Source: Actinomycetes bacterium
Lineage (GTDB): Bacteria > Actinomycetota > Actinomycetes > Mycobacteriales > Mycobacteriaceae
Assembly: GCA_023418505.1 (NCBI GenBank)
Contig: JAEZZR010000001.1
Location: 316,353 to 380,352 of the forward strand
Length of the DNA stretch: 64,000 nt
Reading direction: 5' to 3'
In this document: positions 8,613 to 17,550 of the stretch, piece by piece
Layout of the letters: each line of letters begins with the position of its first letter
Position numbering within the stretch: position 1 is the first letter of the stretch
Made by a program: the position numbers and the translations under genes
Notes under the pieces: generated by a model
Database searches by the model: none
What the model was told of the DNA's origin: nothing
Seen by the model: the letters and a program-made list of their open reading frames with translations, nothing else

Positions 8613-9434
8613 TTACGGCTTTTCTTTCCGCCCCAACTCCACGGACCGCTGATAGCAGGCAGTCAGCGCCCGATGGACTGCACGACGTAATCCTTCTTCC
8701 TCAAACGTCTGAGTAGCCGCAGCCGTAGTACCACCCGGCGAAGTTACTTGAGCGCGCAACGCCACCGGATCCACATCCGGCTGCATCATCATCTCTGCCG
8801 CACCTGCTGCCGTGGATCGAGCCAAGCGCGAGGCTTGCTGCCGAGTCAATCCCAACGCCACGCCTGCGTCGATCATCGCTTCGACAAACTGGAAAAAGTA
8901 CGCCGGGCCTGAACCAGAGATAGCCGTGACCGCAGACATCTGCGCATCCGTCACACGTTCCACCGTGGCAACAGTTTGCACTAGCGATTCGACGAGTTCC
9001 ACATGTTCTTCGGTAGCAAACCGGCCTGGTGCCAGCGCCACCGTTCCCTTGCCCACCAACATCGGCGTATTTGGCATCATTCGAATCACTGAGGTGCCTA
9101 CGTTCAGCACGTTTTCAAGCGTTTCGACGGTTACTCCCGCTGCCAGCGACACCACTACCGAATCACCTTCGGAATCATCGATGGTCTCTGCTACTGGTTC
9201 GATTACCTTGACCACCTGCTCTGGCTTCACGCACAGAAAGATCACATCGGCGGTATCAACGGCGTTGTCCAAACTATCCGCGTCTACTACTTGGTAGGTC
9301 TCTACCAGCTGGGACAAGCGGTCTGCGTTGGTTTCTACTACGTAGATTGATTGCGGATCTGCGCCACCTTCAATCAGGCCACCAATCAGCGCAGTGCCGA
9401 TCATGCCGCCACCAATTACTGCAATCTTCGTCAT
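8613..9434 (-). CDS. proC: Pyrroline-5-carboxylate reductase
   Basis: Last step of proline synthesis, NAD(P)H-dependent reduction of pyrroline-5-carboxylate. The N-terminal Rossmann motif IAVIGGGMIGTALIGG is clear, and the C-terminal signature runs AQVTSPGGTTAAATQTFEE. Length is 273 residues from the ATG at 9434, which gives the normal family N-terminus; a TTG at 9452 is in frame but adds an unconserved MAHLPT. The terminator at 9451-9498 separates it from the upstream membrane protein gene. Confidence 0.95.
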   Translation of the reverse strand: MTKIAVIGGGMIGTALIGGLIEGGADPQSIYVVETNADRLSQLVETYQVVDADSLDNAVDTADVIFLCVKPEQVVKVIEPVAETIDDSEGDSVVVSLAAGVTVETLENVLNVGTSVIRMMPNTPMLVGKGTVALAPGRFATEEHVELVESLVQTVATVERVTDAQMSAVTAISGSGPAYFFQFVEAMIDAGVALGLTRQQASRLARSTAAGAAEMMMQPDVDPVALRAQVTSPGGTTAAATQTFEEEGLRRAVHRALTACYQRSVELGRKEKP

Positions 9435-9450
9435 GGTTGGCAAGTGTGCC

Positions 9451-9498
9451 AAAAGGCCGCGGTTATCGCTAGCAAAGGCGATAATTCGCGGCCTTTTT
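9451..9498 (-). terminator. Intrinsic terminator upstream of proC
   Basis: AAAAGGCCGCG (9451-9461) pairs with CGCGGCCTTTTT (9487-9498), with a second stem TTATCGC/GCGATAA inside. It lies just after the membrane protein gene (stop at 9535) on the minus strand and ends that transcript before proC. Confidence 0.75.
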
Positions 9499-9534
9499 CA
9501 GTGGCTGTTCTGCAGTTTCCCCGCCGGATTTTGG

Positions 9535-10716
9535 CTATATATTTAGCGCCAATGGCCCGAATGTGAGCGCTATACCCACCAGACCAGCCAAGATTGGTGT
9601 GAGCACATCTCGCTTACGACGAATTAGGTTCGCACCACCAATAAACAGTGCAATCACCAGCAGTGCTAGGAAGATCACTGCCGCAGTAGGCAGAGATTCC
9701 CACAGCAAGATGAAGGCGAAGAACACCAGAACGCCAGCAAGCAATCCCACGATCACCTGAACAATCAACAGGCCGATGCTTAGGGAATTATCTTCTGCTG
9801 GATCTTCGGCAGCCTTCTTGGCTACGGGCTCTTCGGCAACCTCTCGCTCGGCTACTTCGTCGCCACGCTCATCAGCACGCTCTAGCTGCTGTTCGGTTGG
9901 CGCTGGGTAATCCCGGTCTGCCAGGGTATCGGTGTCGGAGTCTTTTTCTACCGTGTCTAGCTCTTCAGGCGCATCTAGCTCGTCGCGTTTGGTGTTTTCT
10001 TCTGCAACCCGAGCAGCCTGAGCATTGGATTCTTCAGCCTTAGATTTCTCGTCCGAGACAATCGGCAACGTAGCCGTGGCTTCGAGATCCTGCGGTGAGG
10101 TCTCGTTGCGCTCTAGCGTGGTTTCTGGCGCTGGTGCGGAGGTTGCCACCAACTTCGCTTTCGGCGCACCTGCTGCCACGCCCGTTGGAGCACCATCACG
10201 CCAAGCCAGAACGTCGCGAGCTACCGGCCCTGCTTCAGCTACCGTGCGAGACGGATCAGTTGGGTCGCGCAGCTCGGTAAACGTATAAGTAACCTCACCA
10301 CGAGCCGAATCCTGGGTTACTGCAACGGGCTCGGTTGGAACAGCCAGCGGTACTGCAACAGCAGGAGCAGCTGGGGTCTCGCGAACCGCAGGTTCAGCCA
10401 CAGCTACCGGTTCTGCTACCGGCTCAACTTCAGGCTGCTCGTCGGCACTGCGCTGCTCCACTGCTTCCACAGTATCGGCAACAGTGTTCCGGGAGTCCGA
10501 AGCGCCTTCTTCGTCGACAAGCGCATGAGAACCCCGGCGCGGACCTTCGGCGCGCACCTTAGGAATCGAACCCGTAAGTTCTGCAACCGAGATGCCACCA
10601 TCTTCTAACGAACGACGCCGCCTACGGCGGGGCGCCTGATCCGAACTACTAGACGTGCTGCCTTCTTGCTTCGCACGTGCCAGTAACTCGGCAACGGTGA
10701 GTTTCTCGTCGCTCAT
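9535..10716 (-). CDS. Conserved membrane protein with long disordered acidic N-terminal region
   Basis: 393 residues. The first ~300 are low-complexity and rich in Glu, Ala, Pro and Val, with an early basic patch RRRRRRS. The last ~85 hold three membrane helices (SIGLLIVQVIVGLLAGVLVF, AAVIFLALLVIALFIGGANL and ILAGLVGIALTFGPLAL). The same arrangement is found between the exopolyphosphatase and proC genes in related genera; function unknown. Start is the ATG at 10716, with an AAGGGA site, one base after the stop of the upstream gene, so the pair is coupled. Confidence 0.8.
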   Translation of the reverse strand: MSDEKLTVAELLARAKQEGSTSSSSDQAPRRRRRRSLEDGGISVAELTGSIPKVRAEGPRRGSHALVDEEGASDSRNTVADTVEAVEQRSADEQPEVEPVAEPVAVAEPAVRETPAAPAVAVPLAVPTEPVAVTQDSARGEVTYTFTELRDPTDPSRTVAEAGPVARDVLAWRDGAPTGVAAGAPKAKLVATSAPAPETTLERNETSPQDLEATATLPIVSDEKSKAEESNAQAARVAEENTKRDELDAPEELDTVEKDSDTDTLADRDYPAPTEQQLERADERGDEVAEREVAEEPVAKKAAEDPAEDNSLSIGLLIVQVIVGLLAGVLVFFAFILLWESLPTAAVIFLALLVIALFIGGANLIRRKRDVLTPILAGLVGIALTFGPLALNI

Positions 10717-10717
10717 G

Positions 10718-11656
10718 TCATCCCTTTCCATAGAGGTTGCCGTCGAGGCGCCGGAGGATAACGCCTTCCCGCAAAGCCCATGGACAAATTTCTACCTGTT
10801 CTAAACCTAATGCCCTCATGCTTGCTTCCGCTACTAGCGCGCCGGCAACAATCTGATGAGAACGATCCGAACTCACACCTTCGAGCTCCGCGCGGTCGGC
10901 GGCAGTCATGCGAGAAATGAACGCAATCAGCTGGCGCAGACCCGCAGCCGTAAGCGTGCGCTTCACTCGAGGCCCTGCCGCACTTGGCGCCGCACCTGTT
11001 AAACGTGCCAGCGTACGGAAGGTTTTCGACGTAGCAACCGCCAAATCAGGATCGCCCAGCTGGCGCAAATGCTTCGCCGGCTCCACTAGCTCCGCATCGA
11101 TGTAATCACGCAACAAATCGATCCGCTTGCGCGATGGAGGATCCGCATCGAACCAATTATGGGTTAACCGCGAAGCACCGAGCAGCAACGAATAGGCGGC
11201 CTCTGGATCCTCATCTTCACCAGAAGTCAGCTCTAAAGAACCACCACCGATATCCAGGTTTACGATGCGCCCAGCGGACCAGCCGTACCAACGTCGTACA
11301 GCTAAAAACGTCAACCGTGCTTCATCTTCGCCCGAGAGAATCTCAAGCTTGACCCCAGTTTCCTTTTCCACATGAGCCAGCACCGCGTCGGAGTTATCCG
11401 CGTCCCGCACCGCAGAGGTAGCAAAGCAGATCATCTCTTCACAACGCATCTGGGTGGCCATTTCCTTGGCTTCACCCACATACCCGGTGAGCTTGTTGAT
11501 ACCTTTCTTGGACAGATTATTGTCCTTATCCAGGTACTCCACCAGCTTCATTGTGGATTTCATATTGCTCATTGCGGTGGGGTGTCCACCACGCCGGGCG
11601 TCGACCATCACCAAATGAACGGTATTACTACCGACGTCTAATACACCTAATCGCAC
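10718..11656 (-). CDS. ppx: Exopolyphosphatase / guanosine pentaphosphatase family protein
   Basis: 312 residues of the ASKHA-fold Ppx/GppA family: GVLDVGSNTVHLVM phosphate loop at 4-17, ATSAVRDADN near residue 80, NLDIGGGSLELTSG near 140. Short single-domain versions like this are the actinobacterial exopolyphosphatases that release Pi from polyphosphate; sequence alone cannot exclude (p)ppGpp hydrolysis. GTG start at 11656. The nearby regX3/senX3 phosphate-response genes make a phosphate role plausible. Confidence 0.88.
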   Translation of the reverse strand: MRLGVLDVGSNTVHLVMVDARRGGHPTAMSNMKSTMKLVEYLDKDNNLSKKGINKLTGYVGEAKEMATQMRCEEMICFATSAVRDADNSDAVLAHVEKETGVKLEILSGEDEARLTFLAVRRWYGWSAGRIVNLDIGGGSLELTSGEDEDPEAAYSLLLGASRLTHNWFDADPPSRKRIDLLRDYIDAELVEPAKHLRQLGDPDLAVATSKTFRTLARLTGAAPSAAGPRVKRTLTAAGLRQLIAFISRMTAADRAELEGVSSDRSHQIVAGALVAEASMRALGLEQVEICPWALREGVILRRLDGNLYGKG

Positions 11657-11689
11657 AATCCTAGCGTAAACGGTCTACGATAGTTCAGT

Positions 11690-12610
11690 GTGAATCAGCC
11701 CAAAGAGGTGGCTCCGGATTTTCCGCGCGAGTGGTTCGAGTTCGTCAATCCCGAGGATCCAGAGCACATTATTTCGTGCGACTTAACGTGGCTTTTGTCC
11801 CGCTACCAGTGCGCTTTCGGCACTCCGGCATGCTTGGGAATCGATGCTGCCAATCCTGATGTGGGTTGCTGTGGTCATGGCGCTTTTCTTTGCGACGACG
11901 ACGATCGGGGAAATCTCACCGCCACTGTAGAGCGCATGGTGGCTGATAAAGAGATGTTGGGGATCCAATGGTGGCAGCGCCAACCGGAGGGGTTATTGGA
12001 AGAGTTCGCGACGGAGCATGCTGGCGACGACGCACAAGATGCACAGAGTAAGACTGATTCCGAGGAAATCGAGCCCTGGTTGGTATGGGATGAGCTAGAT
12101 AACGACGAAGGAGAGCCCGAACCGGCACTAAAGACCAAGGTGATCGAAGGCGCGTGCATTTTCGCGAACCGTCAGGGCTGGCCGACGGGTGCCGGGTGTG
12201 CATTGCACCAGTGGGCTGCCCATCATGGGATTAGCCATATTGAAGCGAAACCGGAGGTGTGCTGGCAGCTGCCGCTGCGCCGATTAGAGGATTGGGAAGA
12301 GCGTGCCGACGGCGTAGAGATCCTACGCACCACGATCACCGAATATGATCGCCGTGGCTGGGGCGGTGGCGGCGAAGATTTCGACTGGTATTGCACCGGC
12401 GATCCCAATACCCATCGCAATGCTGAGGCTATCTGGCGTACCCACCGCGACGAGCTCGTGGAGCTCATTGGCTTGCCGTGCTACGAGATTCTGGCGCAGC
12501 ATTGCCAGGCGCGCGAAGCTGCTGGATTGGCTGGCGCTTTTGGTCCGTCTGGTTATCCGCTGCTGGCGATTCATCCGGCAACAGCTGCGGCACAAAATGC
12601 CGGGCAGTAG
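11690..12610 (+). CDS. Cysteine-rich conserved protein of unknown function (YkgJ-like Cys pattern)
   Basis: 306 residues, 12 cysteines, acidic. Clusters are SCDLTWLL, YQCAF, PACLGID, GCCGHGAFLC in the first 70 residues, then GACIFANR, GCALHQW, EVCWQLP near 155-190, and WYCTGDP, LPCYEI, HCQAR toward the end. This spacing resembles YkgJ-type putative zinc/iron-binding proteins, but I cannot assign the family firmly. Start GTG at 11690 follows a TACGAT -10 box by 8 bases and lacks a ribosome site, so it is probably leaderless. Divergent from ppx, convergent with regX3. Confidence 0.75.
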   Translation: MNQPKEVAPDFPREWFEFVNPEDPEHIISCDLTWLLSRYQCAFGTPACLGIDAANPDVGCCGHGAFLCDDDDRGNLTATVERMVADKEMLGIQWWQRQPEGLLEEFATEHAGDDAQDAQSKTDSEEIEPWLVWDELDNDEGEPEPALKTKVIEGACIFANRQGWPTGAGCALHQWAAHHGISHIEAKPEVCWQLPLRRLEDWEERADGVEILRTTITEYDRRGWGGGGEDFDWYCTGDPNTHRNAEAIWRTHRDELVELIGLPCYEILAQHCQAREAAGLAGAFGPSGYPLLAIHPATAAAQNAGQ

Positions 12611-12644
12611 CGGTGTGCCCCTCCGTCGCAGCTGGCGTGGCGTT

Positions 12645-13337
12645 TTACGCTTCGAACTTATAGCCCAACCCACGCACGGTGGTTAAATGCTGTGGCGAAG
12701 ATGGGTTTGGTTCAATCTTGGAGCGCAATCGCTTCACATGCACATCCAGAGTCTTGGAGTCTCCGATGTAGTGGGCGCCCCACACTCGATCGATCAGCTG
12801 CCCACGAGTAAGTACTCGGCCGGTATTGCGCAACAGATATTCCAACAGGTCGAATTCTTTCAATGGCAGCGTAACCTCATCGCCATCTACCCACACCATG
12901 TGGCGTTCCACATCCATGCGTACAGGCCCGGCCACCAAGATGTTGTCTTCGTAATCTTCGTCGTCGAATTCAGGTTCGACACCACGGCGTAACACTGCAC
13001 GAATCCGGGCAATCAATTCGCGGGAGCTATATGGCTTGGTCACATAATCGTCGGCACCGATTTCAAGACCGACTACTTTGTCGATCTCGCTATCCCGTGC
13101 AGTCACCATAATCACGGGTGTGCTGGAGGTAGCCCGGATGTTTTTACACACTTCCGTGCCGCTCATACCTGGGAGCATCAGATCTAGCAGCACGATGTCT
13201 GGAGGATTCTGGGCAAATAGTTGCAATGCCGATGGGCCGTCTGCGGCAACTTGTACTTGGAAGCCTTCGCGCTGCAGCAAAAATGCCAGCGGTTCCGCCA
13301 AAGCTTCTTCGTCTTCAACAATGAGAACAGAAGTCAT
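12645..13337 (-). CDS. regX3: Response regulator RegX3 (OmpR family)
   Basis: 230 residues. Receiver domain with acidic pocket VEDEE, phospho-acceptor D52 in LLDLMLPG and switch lysine in VTKPYSS; C-terminal winged helix with LPLKEFDLLEYLL and VHVKRLRSKIE-type recognition. In mycobacteria RegX3 drives phosphate-starvation genes with its kinase SenX3. The kinase gene lies upstream on the same strand, 190 bases away. That gap carries no tandem repeats of the kind known between these genes in Mycobacterium. Confidence 0.93.
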   Translation of the reverse strand: MTSVLIVEDEEALAEPLAFLLQREGFQVQVAADGPSALQLFAQNPPDIVLLDLMLPGMSGTEVCKNIRATSSTPVIMVTARDSEIDKVVGLEIGADDYVTKPYSSRELIARIRAVLRRGVEPEFDDEDYEDNILVAGPVRMDVERHMVWVDGDEVTLPLKEFDLLEYLLRNTGRVLTRGQLIDRVWGAHYIGDSKTLDVHVKRLRSKIEPNPSSPQHLTTVRGLGYKFEA

Positions 13338-13527
13338 AGATCTTTTCCAGGTAGTTCATTGCACTGGGTTGTTCTTGTATCTGCAGCTCAAAGCCGTACA
13401 AGAAATAGGTCTATCCCACATCTTACGGTGGCTCAAGAATTTACGCGGGACAATTGGGTTCTGTAGCTCTATTCCGGTTGGTCTTTCATTCCAATTGCTC
13501 TTTTCCCGTTGCAAGTAGCTTCATCCC

Positions 13528-14676
13528 TTAACTGGATTCTTTCGCTACTGGCAGTTGGATTGTGAAAGTAGAGCCAGTACCTGGCCTACTCCAGAGCTTG
13601 ATATCGCCACCATGGTTAGCCACCACATGCTTCACAATCGCCAGCCCTAATCCCGTGCCACCAGTAGAACGAGACCGTGCTTTATCCACGCGATAGAAGC
13701 GCTCGAAGATACGCTCTTGATCTGCCAGGGAGATACCCATCCCTTGATCAGTGACCTGCAGCGCCACAGTAGCGTTGTCTACCCGGGTGGCAGATACCGC
13801 AACCGGCGTCGCTTCCGGCGAGTAGTTAATCGCATTGGTAATCAAGTTGGTTAGCGCGGTAATGAGCAAAGATCGATCACCTGCAACGATCAAGTTATCT
13901 TCTACCGACACACTGATATGAATGCCCGATTCTTCCGCCAGGGGCTTCGTGCGCTGCACAGCAGAGTAAACCAACTCGCCACAATCCAGCGGTTCCAGAT
14001 CCGGCAGCGATTCTGCACCTTGCAACTTCGACAACGAGATTAATTCCGAAATCATCACCGATAGCCGCTTGGATTCTTTAGTCAGCCGATCAGAGAAATG
14101 CTGTACGGCATCTGGATCGTCGGTAGCTTCGGAAAGTGCTTCTACCAGCAAGCTCATCGCACCTACTGGGGTCTTAAGTTCGTGCGAGACGTTAGCCACG
14201 AAGTCTCGGCGTGCTGCTTCCATGCGCACCAGCTCGGATTCGTCGGTGGCATACAGCACCACATACTGCTTGCCATCTAAAGCCAACGGCGAGATCACAC
14301 AGCTCACTGTGATATCCGCAGCTCCTGGGCGGCGGGCAGGCAACGTTAATTGCAGATATTGGTCTTCTTCAGTTTGGAAAGTGCGCTCAGCGGCTTCCCA
14401 ACCGCGCCGATGCAGATCACGTTCAAACACCAGCCCCAGCCGGTGGATCCGCGGATTCGACAGCACCACGTCGCCAGCCCGATCGATCACCGCAATGCCG
14501 GTAGGCGCTCCCTGAATCACCAGGTGCAGCACCTGCGAGATGCCCGTGTTACGGGCGCGGTGTTGCGCGTTACGGTCGCGCACCCGCTGGCTAATTCCCT
14601 TCACGACGCCGGCAAGCAGCAAAATCACCGCTGCAACTGCGGCACCGCAGAGAAAAATGAGTACAGATGACAACAC
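13528..14676 (-). CDS. senX3: Sensor histidine kinase SenX3
   Basis: 382 residues. One N-terminal membrane helix (about 4-26), a PAS-like sensor region (about 45-150), phospho-acceptor H165 in FVANVSHELKTP, and an ATP-binding domain with the N box LTNLITNAINYSP and G boxes VTDQGMGIS and GGTGLGLAIVKH. Phosphorylates RegX3. GTG start at 14676; a TAGTGT -10 lies 7 bases upstream, so the message may be leaderless. The 12-bp palindrome at 14697-14708 falls in the promoter spacer. Confidence 0.92.
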   Translation of the reverse strand: MLSSVLIFLCGAAVAAVILLLAGVVKGISQRVRDRNAQHRARNTGISQVLHLVIQGAPTGIAVIDRAGDVVLSNPRIHRLGLVFERDLHRRGWEAAERTFQTEEDQYLQLTLPARRPGAADITVSCVISPLALDGKQYVVLYATDESELVRMEAARRDFVANVSHELKTPVGAMSLLVEALSEATDDPDAVQHFSDRLTKESKRLSVMISELISLSKLQGAESLPDLEPLDCGELVYSAVQRTKPLAEESGIHISVSVEDNLIVAGDRSLLITALTNLITNAINYSPEATPVAVSATRVDNATVALQVTDQGMGISLADQERIFERFYRVDKARSRSTGGTGLGLAIVKHVVANHGGDIKLWSRPGTGSTFTIQLPVAKESS

Positions 14677-14696
14677 AGCGCTAACACTAGTAGTAA

Positions 14697-14708
14697 AGCG
14701 TTAACGCT
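14697..14708. promoter_or_regulatory. Perfect palindrome in the senX3 promoter
   Basis: AGCGTTAACGCT lies between the likely -10 (14684-14689) and -35 regions of senX3. A related half, GTTAGCGCT, recurs 20 bases downstream on the minus strand. It could be an autoregulatory site, but it does not match a site I know for RegX3. Confidence 0.35.
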
Positions 14709-14757
14709 GCGCGTTGAAAATTAGGAAGTTACCGTCTTACGGGTTTCTTCCCGGGGT

Positions 14758-15504
14758 TTACTTGCTGCCCTGGTTCGCAACTGCAGCTGCACCAGCTGCT
14801 GCTGCTTCCGGATCCAAGTAGGTGCCACCTGGGTTGAGCACAGCACCGTTGCTATCAATCTCGTACACCAATGGGATGCCGGTTGGGATGTTCAGACCAG
14901 CAATGTCCTCGTCCGAGATCTTGTCCAGGTGCTTGACCAAAGCACGCAGGGAGTTGCCGTGCGCGGCGATCATCACGGTCTCGCCGTTCTTCACGCGAGG
15001 TTCAATTTCCTCTTCGTAGTAAGGAACGAAGCGCTTTACGACGTCCAACAGGCACTCGGTCTGAGGAACCTTATCCAAGTTGGCGTAACGAGCTTCGTGA
15101 GCCTGCGAGTACTCTGCATCGTCATCCAATGGTGGCGGTGGAGTGTCGTAGGAACGGCGCCAAGCCATGAACTGATCTTCGCCGTACTTTTCCTTGGTCT
15201 CTGCCTTGTTAAGGCCCTGCAGTGCACCGTAGTGGCGCTCGTTCAGACGCCAGTCGCGAATCACTGGAATCCATGCCAGATCAGCCTTATCCAAAGCGAT
15301 GTTGGCGGTGGTGATCGCACGACGCAGCAAAGAGGTGTACAGAATCGATGGCTTCAAGTCTGCTTCTACCAGCATCTCGCCGGCGCGAGCAGCTTCCGCA
15401 CGACCCTTGTCGGTCAAGTGAACATCTACCCAACCGGTGAACTGGTTGGAAGCATTCCAATCACTTTGACCATGGCGAACCAGAATCAACTTTCCGTTAC
15501 TCAT
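14758..15504 (-). CDS. gpmA: 2,3-bisphosphoglycerate-dependent phosphoglycerate mutase
   Basis: Glycolytic interconversion of 3- and 2-phosphoglycerate. Catalytic phospho-histidine H11 in LVRHGQSDWN, ERHYGALQGLNK, and the second histidine in AAHGNSLRALVKHL. 248 residues from the ATG at 15504, normal for the family. An in-frame TTG at 15534 would add an unconserved extension. Neighbourhood gpmA-senX3-regX3 is conserved in Mycobacteriales. Confidence 0.95.
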   Translation of the reverse strand: MSNGKLILVRHGQSDWNASNQFTGWVDVHLTDKGRAEAARAGEMLVEADLKPSILYTSLLRRAITTANIALDKADLAWIPVIRDWRLNERHYGALQGLNKAETKEKYGEDQFMAWRRSYDTPPPPLDDDAEYSQAHEARYANLDKVPQTECLLDVVKRFVPYYEEEIEPRVKNGETVMIAAHGNSLRALVKHLDKISDEDIAGLNIPTGIPLVYEIDSNGAVLNPGGTYLDPEAAAAGAAAVANQGSK

Positions 15505-15565
15505 GCCTTCAATTGTGCCTGAATTCTGGCGCACGCGCTGCCCGCATTACCCCGCTGGGGTACTG

Positions 15566-16123
15566 CTACTGATCCGGGCTGCCACCTTCGGCCAGATGGG
15601 AAAATTGCTGCAAATTCGCAGTAGATTCGCCTCTATCCAAGCGCCATTTCCATTCTCTTTTGATGGAAGACGCGAATCCGCGCTCCAAAATGAGGTTGAA
15701 ATCACCATCGGCAGTTTCGAGAACTTGGCCTAGAAGGCGATCCAGATCGTCGTCGGAAAGCTCGGCCGGCAATTGACCCACCAGATAAATATCGCCGTTG
15801 GCATCGATCGTGTATGAGACGCCGAACAGCTTGCGGTTGCGCTGTAACAACCACTTGTAGACAGTTTCGAAGTTTTCTTCTGGCTTGCGACACACGAAGG
15901 CTTCTACGCGCAAAGAATCCGGCGCGGGTATGAGACCCACGACGGTTTTCAGTTTCTTCTGCCCCGGAAGTTCCAGCACAGCAATAGGCCGTGCACCCTG
16001 ATCGCGGATGATCTGATGTTCCACACCGAGGCGCTCTAACTGCGCACTTAATCGCTCGATCCCGGGCTTTGCCTGCTGCTCTGTCATGTCCTCTGTCATG
16101 TTCTGTGCCATGTCCTCTGTCAT
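15566..16123 (-). CDS. YbjN-like / type III secretion chaperone-fold protein
   Basis: 185 residues resembling the YbjN family gene that follows mshA in actinobacteria (KTVVGLIPAPDSLRVEAFV, KWLLQRNRKLFGVSYTID, LLGQVLETADGDFN). Function unknown; fold suggests a small chaperone or binding protein. The N-terminus MTEDMAQNMTEDMTEQQ comes from a duplicated 24-base block, so four ATGs in frame (16123, 16111, 16099, 16087) are each preceded by purine-rich sequence. The first is best placed behind GGAGA in the end of mshA. Confidence 0.75.
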   Translation of the reverse strand: MTEDMAQNMTEDMTEQQAKPGIERLSAQLERLGVEHQIIRDQGARPIAVLELPGQKKLKTVVGLIPAPDSLRVEAFVCRKPEENFETVYKWLLQRNRKLFGVSYTIDANGDIYLVGQLPAELSDDDLDRLLGQVLETADGDFNLILERGFASSIKREWKWRLDRGESTANLQQFSHLAEGGSPDQ

Positions 16124-16126
16124 GCC

Positions 16127-17485
16127 TCAGTCTCCTTGAGCGAAACGTTGTGGGCAATCATTCGCCGCGAAATTATCTTGCGCCTCATCGTAAGCGCACA
16201 CCAGCTGCTGGGCGGTGTTTCGCCAGGAATACTGGCGGGCATGGGCGACGGCGTTGCGGCTCATGTCTTGGCGGGCAGCGTCGTCGGTAAGCAAATCAGA
16301 AAGTACTTCCGCCCAGGCTTTCGGATCGTGGGAATCCACCAACCTACCTGTGATGCCATCACTCACCGCCAGCGAGAGCCCACCCTGACGCGCGGCGACC
16401 ACCGGAGTACCGCAGGCTTGAGCCTCCATGGCGACGAAGCCGAAGGACTCGTTGTAGCTCGGCACGGCAACCACATCGGCAGCTTGGTAGAGGCTAACCA
16501 GCTCCTCGGGCGGGCGGGGGCGTAAGAAACGTACGTGATCCTGCAGATTCAGCTCCTGGGCGAGGTGCTGGAACTCATCGGGGCGCGCCAACCCGGAACC
16601 GGAAGGGCCGCCGCAGATAATCGCGCGAACGTTGGTGAGGTTGTCCCCCATTTCCGCCAGCGCACGCAGCAAGACCTGCGGCCCTTTCAAGCGCTGCAGG
16701 CGACCGACGAACAGCACCAACTTCATGTGCATCGGCAAACCCAACTGCCGGCGGGCGCGTTCAGTGGCGCGATCGGAGCCCGGATTAAAGAGCTCGACGT
16801 CTACTCCCGGCGGTACAACGTGGATGCGGTCGAGGGGTGCGTCGTGGAGCTCGGAAAGCTCGGTAGCTTCGGCTTGGGTGTTGACGATCAGGCCGTTGGC
16901 GTTGTCGACGATCTGCTGCTCGCAGATACGGCGGGCTTCAGGCTCTGGGGTGTCCCCGGCGGCCAGGTGCGCATTCTTCACCGCCGCGAGAGTATGCGCC
17001 GTATGCACCAGCGGAATCTGCCACAAATCCCGCAACAGCCAACCCACCTGGCCGGAAAGCCAGTAGTGAGAGTGGATGATGTCGTAGCCTGGCGCGGTGT
17101 CGGTGGCGGTGGCCGTGTCGGTGGCAGTGGCGGTGGCGGTGTCGGCGTCGCCACAACCCGCAGCTTCGCACCGCGCGAAGGCAATAATGCCGCCAGTAAA
17201 CGAAGCCAGCTGGGTGGGTAACTCTGATTTACTCAAACCCTCGAAGGGACCGGCAACGATATTGATCACGCGCAGGTTCGGAGCCACTTCAACGATCTCC
17301 CCTTGGCGCGGCCGGGTGGCGCGGGTAAACACATCCACCTGATGGCCTTCACGAGCCAACTGCTGGCAACTGCGCAGCACATAGACGTTCATGCCACCGG
17401 CATCACCAGAGCCGGGCTGCTCTAAAGGAGAGGTGTGCATGGAAATCACGGCGATGCGCTTCGGCGCCGGGGCTGATTCGGTCAT
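16127..17485 (-). CDS. mshA: D-inositol-3-phosphate glycosyltransferase (mycothiol synthesis)
   Basis: First step of mycothiol synthesis: transfers GlcNAc from UDP-GlcNAc to 1L-myo-inositol 3-phosphate. GT-B fold, GT4 family. N-terminal VISMHTSPLEQPGSGDAGGM loop, IIHSHYWLSG acceptor region, C-terminal FVGRLQRLKGPQVLL and the E-x7-E type motif in PSYNESFGFVAMEAQACG. 452 residues, slightly long because of an inserted Thr/Ala/Asp repeat at about 112-130, just before the IIHSHYW motif. A YbjN-like gene follows after only three bases. Confidence 0.93.
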   Translation of the reverse strand: MTESAPAPKRIAVISMHTSPLEQPGSGDAGGMNVYVLRSCQQLAREGHQVDVFTRATRPRQGEIVEVAPNLRVINIVAGPFEGLSKSELPTQLASFTGGIIAFARCEAAGCGDADTATATATDTATATDTAPGYDIIHSHYWLSGQVGWLLRDLWQIPLVHTAHTLAAVKNAHLAAGDTPEPEARRICEQQIVDNANGLIVNTQAEATELSELHDAPLDRIHVVPPGVDVELFNPGSDRATERARRQLGLPMHMKLVLFVGRLQRLKGPQVLLRALAEMGDNLTNVRAIICGGPSGSGLARPDEFQHLAQELNLQDHVRFLRPRPPEELVSLYQAADVVAVPSYNESFGFVAMEAQACGTPVVAARQGGLSLAVSDGITGRLVDSHDPKAWAEVLSDLLTDDAARQDMSRNAVAHARQYSWRNTAQQLVCAYDEAQDNFAANDCPQRFAQGD

Positions 17486-17529
17486 ACCCCTACCCTGCCT
17501 TATTTCAGATTCAACAGCACAAACGAGTT

Positions 17530-17547
17530 ACCTACGGTAGCGTAGGT
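17530..17547. promoter_or_regulatory. Inverted repeat overlapping the fadD translation start region
   Basis: ACCTACG-GTAG-CGTAGGT, two perfect 7-base arms, ends three bases before the fadD ATG and covers the only AGG that could serve as a ribosome site. It looks like the operator of a TetR-type fatty acid regulator; the regulator is not identified. Confidence 0.5.
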
Positions 17548-17550
17548 TTT

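Noticed and set aside
13338..13527. MIRU-like repeats between senX3 and regX3
   Set aside because: Known in mycobacteria, but no tandem or direct repeats are seen in this 190-base gap.
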